NCBI GenBank assembly: GCA_018806915.1
Contig: JAGKQI010000074.1
Coordinates: forward strand, 62,001-126,000
Direction: 5' to 3'
DNA: 64,000 nt
DNA from: Phytophthora colocasiae
Taxonomy: Eukaryota > Oomycota > Peronosporomycetes > Peronosporales > Peronosporaceae
The position numbers and the translations under genes were made by a program. Each line of letters begins with the position of its first letter. Position 1 is the stretch's first letter. Positions 20,998-32,995 of this stretch are shown piece after piece. The notes beneath the pieces are model-generated. The model was not told where the DNA came from and made no database searches. It was given only the letters and a program-made list of their open reading frames with translations.

Positions 20998-23531
20998 ATG
21001 GTGGAGCTGGAACTGTTCTGCGCCCTGGTTGGTGCACAAGAGGATATGCTTTCTGTCAAACTCGATGAGAACGAGTCGGTGGCCACCTTGAAGAATGAAA
21101 TCAAGAAGAAGAAGGAGAACGTTTTAAAGGGAGTGGATGCCAACAACCTGCAGCTCTTCTTGGCGAAAACGAAGGACGGCAAAAGATGGCTACCAGACGA
21201 TGACCCTGCTGCACTAGAGCTGTACCGGGGAATAACTAGCGACAGCATAAAGTCTTTGACCAGTGAAAAGAAGGTTTTGCCCACAAAGACGTTGAAGCAC
21301 TGGCTGTTTGAAACGAGCAAGATGCCACAGCCATCTCTGACCAGATTCACGTGTTGGTAGTGTATCCGAAAGGGGTTAATGTCGAGCACGACAGGTTGAC
21401 TGTACCGAAGGGTCCTGCCGTGAATATCTCTTCATGTGAGGATCTCTTGGTGTTCTTGGAAGGTGAAATGACCAACAAGGAGAACATTATGCCGAGCCCT
21501 CACATTTTGGACCCTGACAGCTTGCAGTTTCGATTGGTTGGAAGACAAGAGGCGATTGAGACCGCAGCGAGTTGCTTCCGCAAAATTATTGAGGCTAGTC
21601 GCACCAGAAGATCAGACCGCACACACCGGCCCATACCAGTTTGTTCTGGAATTTTAGGTTTGGGGAAAACGCGTATGCTGGAAGAAGGCGGAATGATCTT
21701 GAAAGAATTGGGGCTGGACCCCGAACATATCGCCCACGTGATTGTTTCGTACGGTGCCGGGTTCAGTCCGAACCCCGTCGAGCAGTCAATGTCGATCCAG
21801 GCGTCTTTCTCATGGCGGCTTTTGTATCGGTTTTTCCTCGACAATAATTGCGGATTTTCATTTGCTGACTGGTTTCAGTTCCGACTGCCTTGTAATGGAC
21901 ATGAGTTGACATTGAGTACGGCCATTAGCGTCATCAAGCTTAAGTTACGTCAGAGAGTGCACGGACAAGAGGGATTGTACTTGTTTCTTGGCATCGATGA
22001 GTACCAGAGAATTGAAGAAGTAGGAGCTTCTCGAAGGAATCCGAATACGTCAATCCTGCGTGAACTCGTGGACGCTATAGGAGATTTACTGTGTATTCAG
22101 TCGGTGGGTCTGGTTGTGCTGCCGATGTTTGCAGGGACGGATTTGGGCATCATTGCAATGGATTCAATTGCCAATACATCGTGTTATATGACCGAGCGGC
22201 TACCGATGACCCTGTTGACATTGGGTGAAGTGATCATGTGTGTGGAGAGCAACGCAGAATTTGCCATGTTCCTGCGAAATACCCAGATTCATCGCCATTT
22301 GTTCTCGTTCGGAGGTGTTCCACGATGGGTGGTTGAATACCTACTGGAATTGAAGAAGTACTCGCAGCCAGACGGTGAAAACGCCAGCAAGTGTTTCGAG
22401 AAAATCCAGCGAAACTACGTGGTATCTTATGCAAACTCAATAGAAACTCGTCGGCTCATCCGTTTGGCCGCCTTTGCCGTATCCAATCAACAAGTTGCGG
22501 AAGGTGCACCGTTCGATGCGGACTTGAAGTGGTCACAACTTCGAGATTCTGCGCTCTGCCTGCTCAATCCATGCAGAACTAGCGCAAATTGCGATGTTCA
22601 AGTCCCCTATGGCTTGTTGCAGTTCATCGCCGATACCAAGTTTCCGTTTGAAACTACCGCAGAGATATCGTTTGCGAAGGCTTTACAGGATATGAAGAAG
22701 CTGGTGGATGCAAAACTGTTCGACCTTGAACCGTGGCAGTCGTGGGAGAAATTTGGTGCTTGTTTCTATGCGGTGAGAATCAATGCATTGTTGGTGCTTG
22801 GGCGCTCTACTGTGACACTTAAAGAGCTTCTTCCTGGCGCACTGATGGACAAGGACACGTGTGAGATTTCCGTGAAACTTGCTCCGTCAAAAGTGTTTCA
22901 GTGTGCAGAACAATTTGGTACGTCAACGCCCAAAGCTGTCTCACATAAAGACTACCGTTCGTACCGGAATGACTGGACGTCGAGTGGCAGCATCATTGTA
23001 AATGGAGTTAGTAGAACTGGCGTCGACATTTTCTTCGCTCTGAAGGACGCTCTCTCTGGAAACTTGATAGTCTTTGTCGACCAACGGAAACGAGAACTTG
23101 GTAAATTTCAGCCAAGCTCAGCTAAGCAGTATCTTCGCAGGCTGAGGAAATACCGTCCTGCATTTCTCGGGAAAGACACGCGTTTGGTGGGAGGGATTAT
23201 GAATTGTGTAACCCCGTCAAACCTTCAGACTGATGTTGTGCCGCATGATTGCTTCCTCTTGACTCGAGACGAGACTGAGCGGTTCTATGGAGCATTAGCG
23301 TATCATCCAGCGTGTTCACCCTTCGTCCTAATCAATTCGGCTAACAAAACAGCTCTCATGTCAGTGCTCATTGGCAGCAAGGTCCATAAAGAAAAAACCG
23401 CTGAAGAGATCATGAGGAAGAGGATGGAACCAAGTGGGGGATTTACCGATTACGATGCAATGCGTTCACGTTTCAAATCCATGAAGTTGGAAGTTGAGAT
23501 TGATGCTGAAAATGCACTTTTGTCTGGTTAG
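20998..23531 (+). CDS. Crinkler (CRN) protein, NTPase plus nuclease, frameshifted
   Basis: Host-directed effector family of oomycetes. The first frame (20998-21360) gives the ubiquitin-like CRN header with LFLAK at residues 53-57 and WLPDDDPAAL at 64-73. A one-base shift just before the conserved HVLVV motif (near 21340) moves into the second frame (to 23531, about 726 codons). That frame holds a P-loop NTPase: Walker A GLGKT near residue 104, Walker B LFLGIDE near 216. Its C-terminal domain has GVDIFF (about 557-562) and VDQRK (about 576-580), a PD-(D/E)XK-type nuclease pattern with Gln in place of the acidic residue, as in other CRN nucleases. No signal peptide is evident. The shift may be a consensus error or a real inactivation; I leave the frames separate. 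Confidence 0.85.
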
Positions 23532-23756
23532 CGTGCAGGAACATTTTAAGCTTTCAAGAAATTCTGCTCACAAGCTCACCACCATACAGACAGAAGCCTT
23601 GTTGTCCGTCTTCAACATGTACTCGTTGACGGCGACCAAAATATTGGACGTCCAACACAGCATGACGCTATCGTAAAAGCATACGCACATTTTCTTGTAT
23701 TCGTGACGATCTCAATACGATAAGGAAAATTATTACTAGCTAGCAGGACTCATTGT

Positions 23757-25223
23757 CTATAGAGTAGCACTGTCCTCTTGGTGTCGTGTGCGTTCAAGAG
23801 CACCGACGGCAGTAGGGGAGCTGTTGGATCGTCGACGGGATGGCTCCTCATCTTCTTCTGCTGCTTCTGTCCGCTGGTCACTAATTCCTTCCTCAAGAGC
23901 GACCTCTTCCGTCTTGACGTGATCATCATCTTGTGGGTTGGCCATGGCAACGACTGCATCTGATTCCTTCTTCTCTGGTAGCTTAAGCTCTGGTAGTTTG
24001 TCCTTATCAGAGCTATCAAGGAACTCCACTGACGTCGTAGCTGTACTGGCATTTGACTCGAGATCAATCTCCTCCATATCGTCGTCCTCATCATCAATCA
24101 CAAAGCGTGGCACTCGTGGGTTATTGTGTGCCATGGGCGTGGGACTTCCTTCCGAGGACGAAGTGTCTCCGAAACCTGATGAGTTGCGTCCTTTACGCGC
24201 TCTACCAGTGGATTCTCCACCTCGTTGCAGCATGTAGTCTCGGTAGGACGGCATAAAGTTGTGATAGGCGTCTGCTAAAATGTCCGACAGACTCAGCACT
24301 TCCTTCATGTTGTTCAGCACTTCCGAGTCCGGTAGTCGATCCAGATTCTTCTTGAATTGACTCGAGTTGAACGCCAGCAAGTGCACAACAGCAAAGAGAA
24401 CCATCTCCACACACAGGATAAAATCCTTCCAGGCGAACGTCTGCTCATTGGTGATCCCCGGGATAAAATCCAGCAGACTGTTCGGCCAGAACGTCAGGAA
24501 GACAACACTTTTCACCGCGAAGAACTTGAGTACGGGGTTAAATGGCTGCAGAATATGTTTCGTAGCCAAGTAGAAGATCCACAGACCGTAGAGCGCCAGT
24601 GAGTACGAGATATTATAAACGACCACGAGGATCAACTGGTACGCGAGTGTATGATACTTGCCACAAGCCAGCATCACCAGGGATAGAGCTGCAAATACCG
24701 GTTTCACAAAGACAAACTGGATGGTGGCTCGCTTGCCAGTCTCAGGAGTCTTCCATCTCGTCCCAAAGGGTTAAAGCAGCGGTTAATTGGCCACGGATGG
24801 CGGATATCCGGCTCGCTCTGCATCTTCAAGACGCAGACACTCTCTCCACCTGCGAAACTTAGTACTAGAGCCAGGAAACTGTAGACCACGAAGGCTTCGT
24901 AGCAGTCGCGGATCGAATCGAAGTACAGTGCCTGATTCACGAATGTCAATGAACATTAACGAGCCTAAAGCGTAGACTGGGACGATCACCAGGATGCGGA
25001 CAATGTACCGCTGCAATTGCGGTCTGGAGTAGTGCGCCAAGTGCTGGATGATGTTGTAGACGCTCAATAGAGTGGCCACCACGCAGCAGGCGAAGGCGAT
25101 GAGAAGACTCAGAGCGCGATTAGTCTCCACCCAGTTGAGCGGGAGACCCAGCACTTGGCCGTCGCCTGTGGCGTTGCCTAACATTAGGCTGGACTCGTTG
25201 ATGGCGTGCATTGGCGTGTCCAT
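23757..25223 (-). CDS. TMEM184/organic solute transporter alpha-like membrane protein
   Basis: Multi-pass membrane protein of the TMEM184/OSTalpha (DUF300) family. Start ATG at 25223. Family signatures seen in order: HLAHYSRPQLQRYIVRIL, VPVYALGSL, RDCYEAFVVYSFLALV with GGES, then IQFVFVKPVFAALS, GKYHTL, NISYSLALYGLWIFYLAT, FFAVKSVVFLTFW, KDFILCVEM, ending in SDILADAYHNFMPSYRDYML and a long acidic Ser-rich tail. The protein is readable only by two one-base shifts, near 24955 (one extra T) and near 24770 (one T short), both in short T runs. Compensating homopolymer errors in a conserved gene are the simplest explanation; a decaying gene is the alternative. Confidence 0.85.
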
Positions 25224-25292
25224 AGCTGCAGGACGAGGCACTGCAGGACGTCGGGAGGAACTGGTCACTTACTTGGTAGAGAATGGAAGTGA

Positions 25293-25544
25293 TCACTGAT
25301 AATGGTAGCGGTACAGAGGTCCAATGCGGTTAAGTACGAGGGTTAATTCAATGTGATTGGTGGATAATCGATTGATGAGATACATGATTACCAGCGGAAA
25401 AAATAGAGCAAAGAAGAGGACGACGATGGATATCCAAGGAGTCATACGGCACACTTTTTGACATGTTGTAGCGGATGGCATGGGATCAGAGCGTAAGCAA
25501 GCTGCGACTGGACGCCCACCATGGTCGAAGGACGCGAAGAACAT
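25293..25544 (-). CDS. Small putative membrane protein
   Basis: 83 codons from an ATG at 25544, with one strong hydrophobic segment (WISIVVLFFALFFPLVIMYL). Same strand as the TMEM184-like gene, 70 bp upstream of its start. No family recognised; it could be a real small ORF, an upstream ORF in the leader, or chance. Confidence 0.25.
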   Translation of the reverse strand: MFFASFDHGGRPVAACLRSDPMPSATTCQKVCRMTPWISIVVLFFALFFPLVIMYLINRLSTNHIELTLVLNRIGPLYRYHYQ

Positions 25545-26380
25545 ACCAAGGTGGCATTACTTCTATTGATATGTTGTACGTTTTCTTTGGTGGTTTTCAG
25601 CAGTGGTGACTGAAGCATGACGCGCACTGAAATAAAGACCTGAGTTTACGGACTTCAGAATTTCGAAAGAGGATGAAGACTGTATTAATTTGAGAGAACA
25701 GTTGACTGATGCTATTGAATAGGCCGGTAAATACAGGGATGGATGTCACCCGTTGCGTGGCTCTTGCAACTCCTGATAAGATTATGCCCCATAAATTATG
25801 AGAGTTCTAACTGTACGAGCTAAGAGATCTTGTCACCGAGCCCGAGCAATATCATTTGAGCCAGTGCGCGCAAAACAGACTCTTGTTCTTCATCGCTGCT
25901 GTCTTCGTTGTCTCTTGACGAGTTTGTTCATGGAGATGAGTTGGGAGCTGGAGAGCACTGAACAATTGGATCTGCTGCAGTCAACGGTCATATATCCACC
26001 ACACTCTACGACGTGCCATGAAAAGAAACGACTTCAAGATGATAAGTTGGGGCGTTAGGTGTAGCTTGCGAGGCATTTTGCTTCACTCATGTCCATGCTG
26101 GAATGTGAACGCACGCCTCGTAAAATTAGAATGAACTTAATCGTTCAGCACTCAACTCGGTCGAAGGTTACGCAGCGGTGTCATTGCATGTGCCTTCATT
26201 TTTACCCAATAAACTTGTCCCTGGAAAACTGGAAGTTCAACTTCCAGATCTGGAACTCGCTCTTTTCCTCCCTTAAGTACGTTCTCAACATACGTAAGCG
26301 GCTCGATAGGACGTATCCCGGCGGTCTCGCATTGCGCTTCTCGCGACGGCACCTGGAACTTTTTTCCTGGAGCTCTTTAT
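25545..26380. other. Intergenic region, no supported gene
   Basis: About 0.8 kb between the divergently arranged TMEM184-like and isocitrate dehydrogenase genes. Only short, unsupported open frames; no repeat recognised. It presumably contains both promoters. Confidence 0.5.
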
Positions 26381-26394
26381 TCACTCTTGCTTTT
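26381..26394 (+). promoter_or_regulatory. Oomycete initiator (Inr) of isocitrate dehydrogenase
   Basis: TCACTCTTGCTTTT matches TCAYTYBNNNWTTY at every position and lies 63 bp before the chosen ATG at 26457. Confidence 0.6.
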
Positions 26395-26456
26395 GCTGCC
26401 TCGTGCACACGTGTACCCACTCACCAACTACCGTTGAAGATCCTCCATCCGTCGTC

Positions 26457-27725
26457 ATGGGCACTGACATCCAGAAGATCCACGTAACCAATCCAGTGGT
26501 CGAACTCGACGGCGACGAGATGACTCGCATCATTTGGAAGGACATCCGTGAGAAGCTCATACTTCCGTTCCTCGACCTTAAGATCGAGTACTACGACCTG
26601 GGGCTCGAACACCGAGATGCCACCAATGACGAGGTGACTCTGGAGGCGGCACGCGCCATCAAGAAGCACAACGTGGGCATCAAATGCGCCACCATCACGC
26701 CTGACGAGGCTCGAGTCGAAGAATTTGGTCTCAAGAAGATGTGGCTAAGTCCCAATGGAACGCTGCGTAACGAATTGGGTGGCACGGTCTTCCGTGAGCC
26801 CATTGTGTGCAAGAACATCCCCAAGCTCGTTCCTGGCTGGAAGGAGCCGATCATCATTGGCCGTCACGCGTTCGGAGACCAGTACAAGGCCATCGACTTC
26901 GTGGCCAACGAGCCAGGCACCTTCAAGCTCACGTTCACGCCCACACGCAGTGGCGCTGAGCCGGAAGAGTACCATGTGTATGACTTCAAGGGCACGGATG
27001 GAGGTGTCGGCATGGGGATGTACAACACGGCAGAGTCCATCACGGGGTTTGCCAAGTCGTGCTTTGAGTTCGCGCTGGAGCGTAAGATGCCGCTGTACAT
27101 GAGCACGAAGAACACGATCCTTAAGCGCTACGACGGCCGCTTCAAGGACATTTTCCAGGCCATGTACGAGAAGTCGTACGAGACGCAGTTCAAGGCTGCC
27201 GGAATCTGGTACGAGCACCGCCTGATCGACGACATGGTGGCTCAGTGCCTCAAGTCCAAGGGGGGTTTCGTCTGGGCCTGCAAGAACTACGATGGCGACG
27301 TGCAGTCTGACATCCTGGCGCAGGGCTTCGGCTCCCTCGGTCTAATGACCAGTGTGCTGCTCACACCCGACGGCAAGACCATGGAGGCTGAGGCAGCGCA
27401 CGGCACTGTTACGCGCCACTACCGCGTCCACCAGAAGGGCGGCGAGACAAGCACCAACTCGATTGCCAGCATCTTCGCTTGGACGCGGGGGCTGCTGCAC
27501 CGAGCCAAGCTGGACGGGAACAGCCAGCTGCAGCTGTTCTGCGAAGAACTGGAGAGCTGCATCGTAGACAGCGTCGAGGCTGAGCAGATGACGAAGGACC
27601 TGGCGCTGCTCATCCACGGCGCCGAGATGAAGCGCGAACACTACCTCGACACGTTCCAGTTCATCGACCAGATCGCAGCCAACTTGCGCGTGCGTCTCGC
27701 TGCCAACGCCAGCTTCCAGGCCTAA
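26457..27725 (+). CDS. NADP-dependent isocitrate dehydrogenase
   Basis: Oxidative decarboxylation of isocitrate to 2-oxoglutarate with NADP. 422 residues, matching the eukaryotic NADP-IDH subfamily length (about 410-420). Seen: [14 protein letters not shown] at the start, [18 protein letters not shown] (substrate Ser and Asn), [35 protein letters not shown] (metal-binding Asp), [19 protein letters not shown] and [22 protein letters not shown] 26457 follows GTCGTC; the open frame extends upstream to 26403 without an ATG and without a convincing targeting peptide, so a cytosolic enzyme is likely. Single exon, GC-rich, codon use clearly unlike the neighbouring repeats; no damage seen. Confidence 0.97.
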   Translation: MGTDIQKIHVTNPVVELDGDEMTRIIWKDIREKLILPFLDLKIEYYDLGLEHRDATNDEVTLEAARAIKKHNVGIKCATITPDEARVEEFGLKKMWLSPNGTLRNELGGTVFREPIVCKNIPKLVPGWKEPIIIGRHAFGDQYKAIDFVANEPGTFKLTFTPTRSGAEPEEYHVYDFKGTDGGVGMGMYNTAESITGFAKSCFEFALERKMPLYMSTKNTILKRYDGRFKDIFQAMYEKSYETQFKAAGIWYEHRLIDDMVAQCLKSKGGFVWACKNYDGDVQSDILAQGFGSLGLMTSVLLTPDGKTMEAEAAHGTVTRHYRVHQKGGETSTNSIASIFAWTRGLLHRAKLDGNSQLQLFCEELESCIVDSVEAEQMTKDLALLIHGAEMKREHYLDTFQFIDQIAANLRVRLAANASFQA

Positions 27726-28915
27726 GAATTGTCCGTCGGCCGCGAATGCAGAGCCACGTAACTATCAATCATTGAACTCACTTCAACACCTTCAACTTGA
27801 AACGCAATACGTCAGATGGCTACACTGACACACCTAGCGTCATGATCAGGTCACTACAGTGAGGATGGCACTTTATCAAGGATCTTCATATTGTGATAAA
27901 AAACCTTTGTAAGGAAATATGTATCATGATCTAGAGACATCAGCAGAGGGATAAGGACGCCTTGCATGGAGCGCTGGTCCAAGCAGATTACTCGACGTGT
28001 CATGAAGCGAAGCAACGCCTGCTGTCGTAATGCGTTAACCAAGGCCAGTACAGCTTCCAGATCTCACTGCAACAGCCGTCACAACGAAGAGATGATGGCA
28101 CTCCGTTTTGAATGCTGTACGCCGCGTTCGTTCCAGCGACGAAAGTGACCCCGTTCCAGCTGTCGCTCCAGCCTGGGTTAAATGAGCACGAAATCCTGCT
28201 CTTCTTTACCTTTAGCGTTCAGCACTCTACTTCCATCATGATGCCAGCAGTATTCGTCACTACGTTTCATTACTGGCCTCAAGTCGAGGCTACGAAATTC
28301 TTGTGAATATTTGAGGCGAATAGCCCTACAGGTAGGAAGAAGATCGTAGCGTCCGCCACCTTTGACGAAATGCCCTCGACACTTGAGGAGTTCAAGCAGC
28401 TCAGGTCGAGAATGAAAGGTGAAGAAGAAACCGTTGGTGAAGAGATAAATAATGGTTACATGTACGTTTAAAAAGATGTTGTTCTAGTCGATACAGTAGT
28501 GTATTTCGCATGAAGGGGACCCTATCACTTCGGATCCCGGCCGACAATGCACTACCCTTCGACAAATGTAAGTGTCTGTGCCTACGCTTCGACTCGATAA
28601 ATAAAACAACCAACTGGCGCGCGCGACTTCCAGGCCGACTGCCTCTACTCGAACACCCTCCGATGAGCTGAGCTGGAGACGCAGCACTTGAGTGTTCGGA
28701 AGTCTCGCCAGCTCTTGACAGACGTCAGTGAACTCCGACGTTCATCGCGGTGGGGGCTGTCGTAGAATGCAGTTCTCTCTGTGCCTGCCCTGTTCCCTCT
28801 CCTCTTGGCGTGACCAGACGACACCTTTGGGTCTGATCCCGTTGAATTGTCCAAGAGTGAATACTTCTCCAAGTCGCGGGGGGAGTTGCGTCGTTCCTTT
28901 TGTAGACGCAGCAGC
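27726..28915. other. Intergenic region, no supported gene
   Basis: About 1.2 kb downstream of isocitrate dehydrogenase. Only short ORFs without family resemblance; no inverted or tandem repeat noticed. Confidence 0.5.
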
Positions 28916-29320
28916 CTAGAAGCACTCCTGGCTGCGACGCAGTTCGTCGCGGGAGTACCAGACGCGGCGCTTGTAGTCGGCGTCGAAGCTCGAGCGGGCA
29001 GGGATTTCCACCACATTCACGTCGGCTTGGAAGCTGATGCGGCGGTCGTGGCTGCACGCACGGATGCGCAGGATGCCGTCGTCCTCCTCGTCATCCGTGT
29101 CGTCATCCGTCTCGGCCAGTGAGTCGCACGTGGACGTGCGGGCTCGGGCCTTCTTGCCCAGGGGCTTGACCACGTCCACGACGACCTTCTTGGGGGCTCC
29201 CTGCATGGCGATGGCCATCCAATCGTCGTTGTCGTCGTCGTCCTCCTGTTCGGGGGCGCCGCTGCCGTCCATGCGGAAGTACTCGCGCACGTTGACTACG
29301 CTCTTGGTACGTTGACGCAT
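28916..29320 (-). CDS. Acidic hypothetical protein with VxF...IP...VWYS motif
   Basis: 134 residues from the ATG at 29320 (MRQRTKSVVNVREYF). The N-terminal half is acidic and low complexity (EQEDDDDNDDW, ETDDDTDDEEDDG). The C-terminus has an ordered motif: RRISFQADVNVVEIP, spacer, RRVWYSRDELRR. Short 'F...V..IP...  .VWY' segments of this kind recur in otherwise unrelated stramenopile proteins, often near the C-terminus; that is from memory and its function is unknown to me. The open frame extends upstream to 29452 without an ATG in good context. Possibly nuclear or cytosolic; no signal peptide. Confidence 0.6.
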   Translation of the reverse strand: MRQRTKSVVNVREYFRMDGSGAPEQEDDDDNDDWMAIAMQGAPKKVVVDVVKPLGKKARARTSTCDSLAETDDDTDDEEDDGILRIRACSHDRRISFQADVNVVEIPARSSFDADYKRRVWYSRDELRRSQECF

Positions 29321-31752
29321 GGTTGAGTTTTTTTCTGGTAGTTTTTGGAAAAGGGTGGTGGAAGACCTTCCCTGTTGCTGATTGATACCGATAGACTGAA
29401 AGCTGTGTAAGCTGTTACGGTGCTGTAAGGGCCTAGAGAGGAACGAGAGCACTGTGTCGCCACGAGTCCTATCGAGAAATGAAAGACTGGGAGAGCTCCT
29501 GCTGCTGGACGACCAATGACAGGGCGTTGACGACGTCGCGACGAGACGACCAGACGAGGCAAGTTCCGACCCCTATCCCGCGTTCTATTTTTGCTCTGAC
29601 TACATGTACTTCCCTAGCCCGCTATCCAGTAGGCACATTTATGCACAGGGAGTCAGTCGGACCAAAACTGAGGCTGCCAAGCGCTGTTGCTGCAACGGAG
29701 ACTGCCATGACTTGCCTTGACTCGCGCAACAATATCTTTCGGCGCCGGCGTGTAGGGGCTTCAATGTCTTGCGTGCGGCGCCCTGTCAGGGCTATTGACT
29801 GCACTCCTCTGCTGTCAAGACTCTTGCGGACGTTGAGGAGCTGGAAATCCACGCACGCGTTGCCGTTGCTATCGTTGCTATCGGATCCCAGAGATCCCGC
29901 GCTGACGCACGTCCCACGAAGGAAGTGACGGCGATGAACCGAGCAGTGCTCGACCGCCGCCGCTGTGTCGGCCAGCACTAAGGTACCTCGCAGACGAGGA
30001 AGGAGGGAACTTCCATGCAGAAACACGGCGTGAGAAGAAAGCGTAGGTGGCCGACCGATATTGGCGGCGTGCTGCAAATGCCTGCATTATTGTAGTACAT
30101 GTATCTATTTCTTTGTATTAACCCTCGCAGCTTAATGCGGTTAGACAAGGACGTTGGTTGGACGGCAATACTCGCGCCATGACAATCCCGAAAACGCCTT
30201 AAAAACGCCCGCTTGTTGCCACGACAATGCGCCGACAGCACCCACCGCTCAAACACGCCAGCCACAGGCTCGCACTGCTCCAAAGCAATCCTTTCCTTTA
30301 GCCCCGCACTGCGACACCATGCTGCGGTGGATTTCCTACGCTCGACATGTCCAGCCGGCGGGCATAACGCCCTCCCAGCGTGAGGCTCGAGCAGGAATTC
30401 GTTCCCACCTGGCAGAGCACAACGCGACGGCATCAGCCCCCTTACTGGAACAGAAACGAGTCAACTTCGCAAGCGCCAAAAACGGTGGAAACCTTCGAGG
30501 AGCTCTTCTTGCCTTGCTGATAGCACCGTCACCTCAAACGAACGGGGCGAAGCTCGTGTCACCGCAGTTGATTCTTATAACTGAAATCATCTTCACACTG
30601 GAAGCCACACGTTGCGGGGGGAAACGTAGCGGCAACCGCTACCGCGTGCCGGTCCGGCCCAGCGTCGTTGGGTCGGCTCCGCCGCAACTACTGCTTGTTG
30701 CCCCTCTACGACCGCATGGTCGAGGCGTCGCTGTAATGTACCATGTAGTGACCGTTTGCTAAGCAAAGTTCATTACTCAGCCAGCATTACCCGCCGGCAA
30801 ACAGGGCTACTGCTGCAGGCAGTCAAGCCGGAGGCTGCATGCACGCTCGGCTCATAGAGATACATGTACGGAGGATCACGCAGGAGGATTCCCATGAGCA
30901 GCGCTGTGCCGGACCAGCGAGATCCAGCGGCGAGGCAAATCCCCTCGCTTGCACATTTTGTCACATTGAGACTCTGGTCTTGGCGTTTCAGAAGTCAGCT
31001 TGGTTGGCTCGTGAGTAATACGCGAGGCACCGCCGCCGCCACCCACAGCAAAGGGCAACGTCGCATGACCTGGAACGCCCCGCTGCTGCCGTGAAGAGAG
31101 CACGATTTCTTTCGCATCGCGCGGCGATACATGGCAGATGGCCCTGCAGTACGAAGGCACTGCGCCAAACAGCTTGGCCACCCTCGACAGCTTGGCAGCT
31201 CTTGACATCCCGCTGGCAAAGTAACAGCGCCGCGTTGTCCAGCGCCACGAAAGCAAAGAACAGCAGGGCAACTCGAATGTGGGTGCGCCTCGCCTCGAAC
31301 GACAGGATCGAGCCTCTCGACGTCGCCACCATGTAGAAGTGGTTGCTCCAATCGCGGTGCAGGCTCTCGCGATTGCCGCCGAATGAGAGCACGTCAGCTT
31401 CTACAACACTCCGAGATAGTACGCAACTTTGAGCGCCGTCAGCTTGGCGTTGTATTGGAACGGCAGTCAAGTTGCACAGCCGGTCTATGCTTCGGTCGTT
31501 TGGACTGCACGACGACTCGAGCCTCGAGCGTTGAAGGCAACTCGCTCTCGGCTCGACGATGCAAGTTGCAACCTTAGATCAGAAATGGGCAACAGAGATC
31601 GCAAGAGTGATTGCTTGCTGGTTGAAGCAAAGTTGCCTTTTTCAACTACTGGCACCGGAATATTTTCGGTGATGAAAGAGGTGTATTTTGTGGACAAGGT
31701 TACAAAGCGCCAGTTATGGGATGCTGCGAGTTGGTTAAATAGACTTGAGGAA
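29321..31752. other. GC-rich stretch without a supported gene
   Basis: About 2.4 kb between two minus-strand genes. Many medium ORFs on both strands (for instance 30154-30762 plus, 30988-31470 minus), none with a recognisable domain, favourable start or conserved repeat partner in this window. One minus-strand stretch (near 31290) contains a hydrophobic run RVALLFFAFVALDNAALLL that could be a signal or membrane segment. I cannot support a gene. Confidence 0.4.
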
Positions 31753-32491
31753 TCACAGCGCTGCGGCGCGTTCCACCATCTCGACCAGCTCGGGTCGGTA
31801 CTGTAGCAGCTTCCGAGCCTCGTCGATGGAGACCTGAAAAAAGAACAGAGCGATTCGCTGTCGTTAATAGCAATAATTGCGATCTTCTAGCAATTTATAG
31901 ACGTTAAACGTACCCATTTGCGCTGACGGGTGTTCTCGGCCCAGTCCTCGTATACCTGTGTAGCTGCGAGCTTAAAGCCGTAAAACCGACATGGTTTGCC
32001 CTGTTGACTAGCGAAGTCCAAAATTCCTAATGAGCCCACGATCTCGCCCGTCACCTGTAGCCAACGTTATCAACAAGAACTAGTTAGAAACATGTATGAC
32101 TGCCGAAATGAACGGACAGGAAACGCACTCCTGCTTCCTCGTCAGCTTCGCGCAATGCGCTCTCCACGACCGACTCGTCGGTCTCCCAGCCACCCTTGGG
32201 TAGGATCCACTTTGTCGGGTGCTTGGAGCTTGAGATCAGCAGAAACTCATCCGAGTTCGATCGTCGACGAGAGACCACGATGCAGGCCAGCAGCCGCGTG
32301 TTGCCGTCGTAACGCTGCTTGTCGCGTCCTACTCTGGACTGCAGCACGCGGCTTGAAAGGCGATTGGGGTCGTCGTCTAACAGCTCCTTGTGCATGCCGG
32401 TGGGGCTGTGCTTGTTGGGTGACGCCAGCACAGGGTCAACCACTGCGTCCTCTGAAGTGTGGCTGTTATCGACGATGGTGCTCTCGGTCAT
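31753..32491 (-). CDS. Nudix hydrolase, diphosphoinositol-phosphatase type, three exons
   Basis: Exons 32129-32491, 31914-32054 and 31753-31833; introns of 74 bp (GTGCGT...TACAG) and 80 bp (GTACGT...TTCAG). All junctions keep frame, giving 194 residues. Exon 1 holds the Nudix fold and the Nudix box (GWETDESVVESALREADEEAG, matching Gx5Ex7REuxEExGu) preceded by WILPKGG, which is typical of diphosphoinositol polyphosphate phosphohydrolases. Exon 2 starts VTGEIVGSLG and has RKW at its end; exon 3 (EARKLL...RPELVEMV) forms the C-terminal helix. Predicted to cleave diphosphoinositol phosphates or dinucleotide polyphosphates in the cytosol. No signal peptide, so not a secreted effector of the Avr3b type. 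Confidence 0.9.
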
Positions 32492-32770
32492 GGCTGATGA
32501 AGGAGGAAAAGATAGGAGGCAGCTACGGAATTAGTGGACGGTCGAAGCAGCTTGCACGATGGCAGAAATAGCGGTGATGCCTGTGTGTATCGAAAATGAA
32601 GAGCTAACGGCCAATTGATTGCGCTCTGTCTAACAGTTAACCTAGACAATTATATCCTTTGATAGTTGCTGAATTAATTTGTTCTAACTTACCTCTATTA
32701 CTATATTACCTGTATTAATATATGCTAAAATAGTATGTAGTCTGAAAACCTAAGCGCATTGGGCCAGATC

Positions 32771-32995
32771 TCCTTGGCGGAACTCGCTCTTGCCTGGTGC
32801 GTCAGCAATGAGAATGTGTCGACGGTTATGATTGGGGCGAAGACTCTTCCTCAACTGGAGCAGAACCTGAAAGCGCTGCAGTCGGTGGATAAAATCACTC
32901 CAGAAATCAAAGCGGAGATCGACGCGGTGGTGCCGTTTGTGCCGGCTCTGGAGAAATCGGATGGCGCTGAGATGGTGAGGGCGGCGCACCTGTAG
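32771..32995 (+). pseudogene. AKR copy a, 3' fragment
   Basis: Last ~75 codons of a Kv-beta-like aldo-keto reductase: ISLAELALAWCVSNENVS, MIGAKTLPQLEQNL, DKITPEIKAEID, ending VRAAHL and TAG at 32993. Nearly identical to the end of the intact gene at 56800-57867. Truncated at the duplication breakpoint, so no catalytic residues remain. Confidence 0.92.

Noticed and set aside
21330..21360. Programmed frameshift in the CRN gene
   Set aside because: No slippery heptamer followed by a clear pseudoknot was seen; simple one-base loss or consensus error is more economical.
23778..24237. Plus-strand Ser-rich ORFs within the TMEM184-like gene
   Set aside because: Antisense of the acidic, Ser-rich tail of the membrane protein.
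26745..27218. 157-codon ORF antisense to isocitrate dehydrogenase
   Set aside because: GC-rich third positions of the sense gene keep the opposite frame open; no independent support.
30154..30762. 202-codon plus-strand ORF in the GC-rich gap
   Set aside because: No ATG near the start of a coherent region, no domain, overlaps an equally long minus-strand ORF; cannot be told from chance.
31429..31806. 125-codon plus-strand ORF overlapping Nudix exon 3
   Set aside because: Its end is antisense to a well supported exon and the rest has no recognisable feature, although part of it (GIFSVMKEVYFVDKV) reads protein-like.
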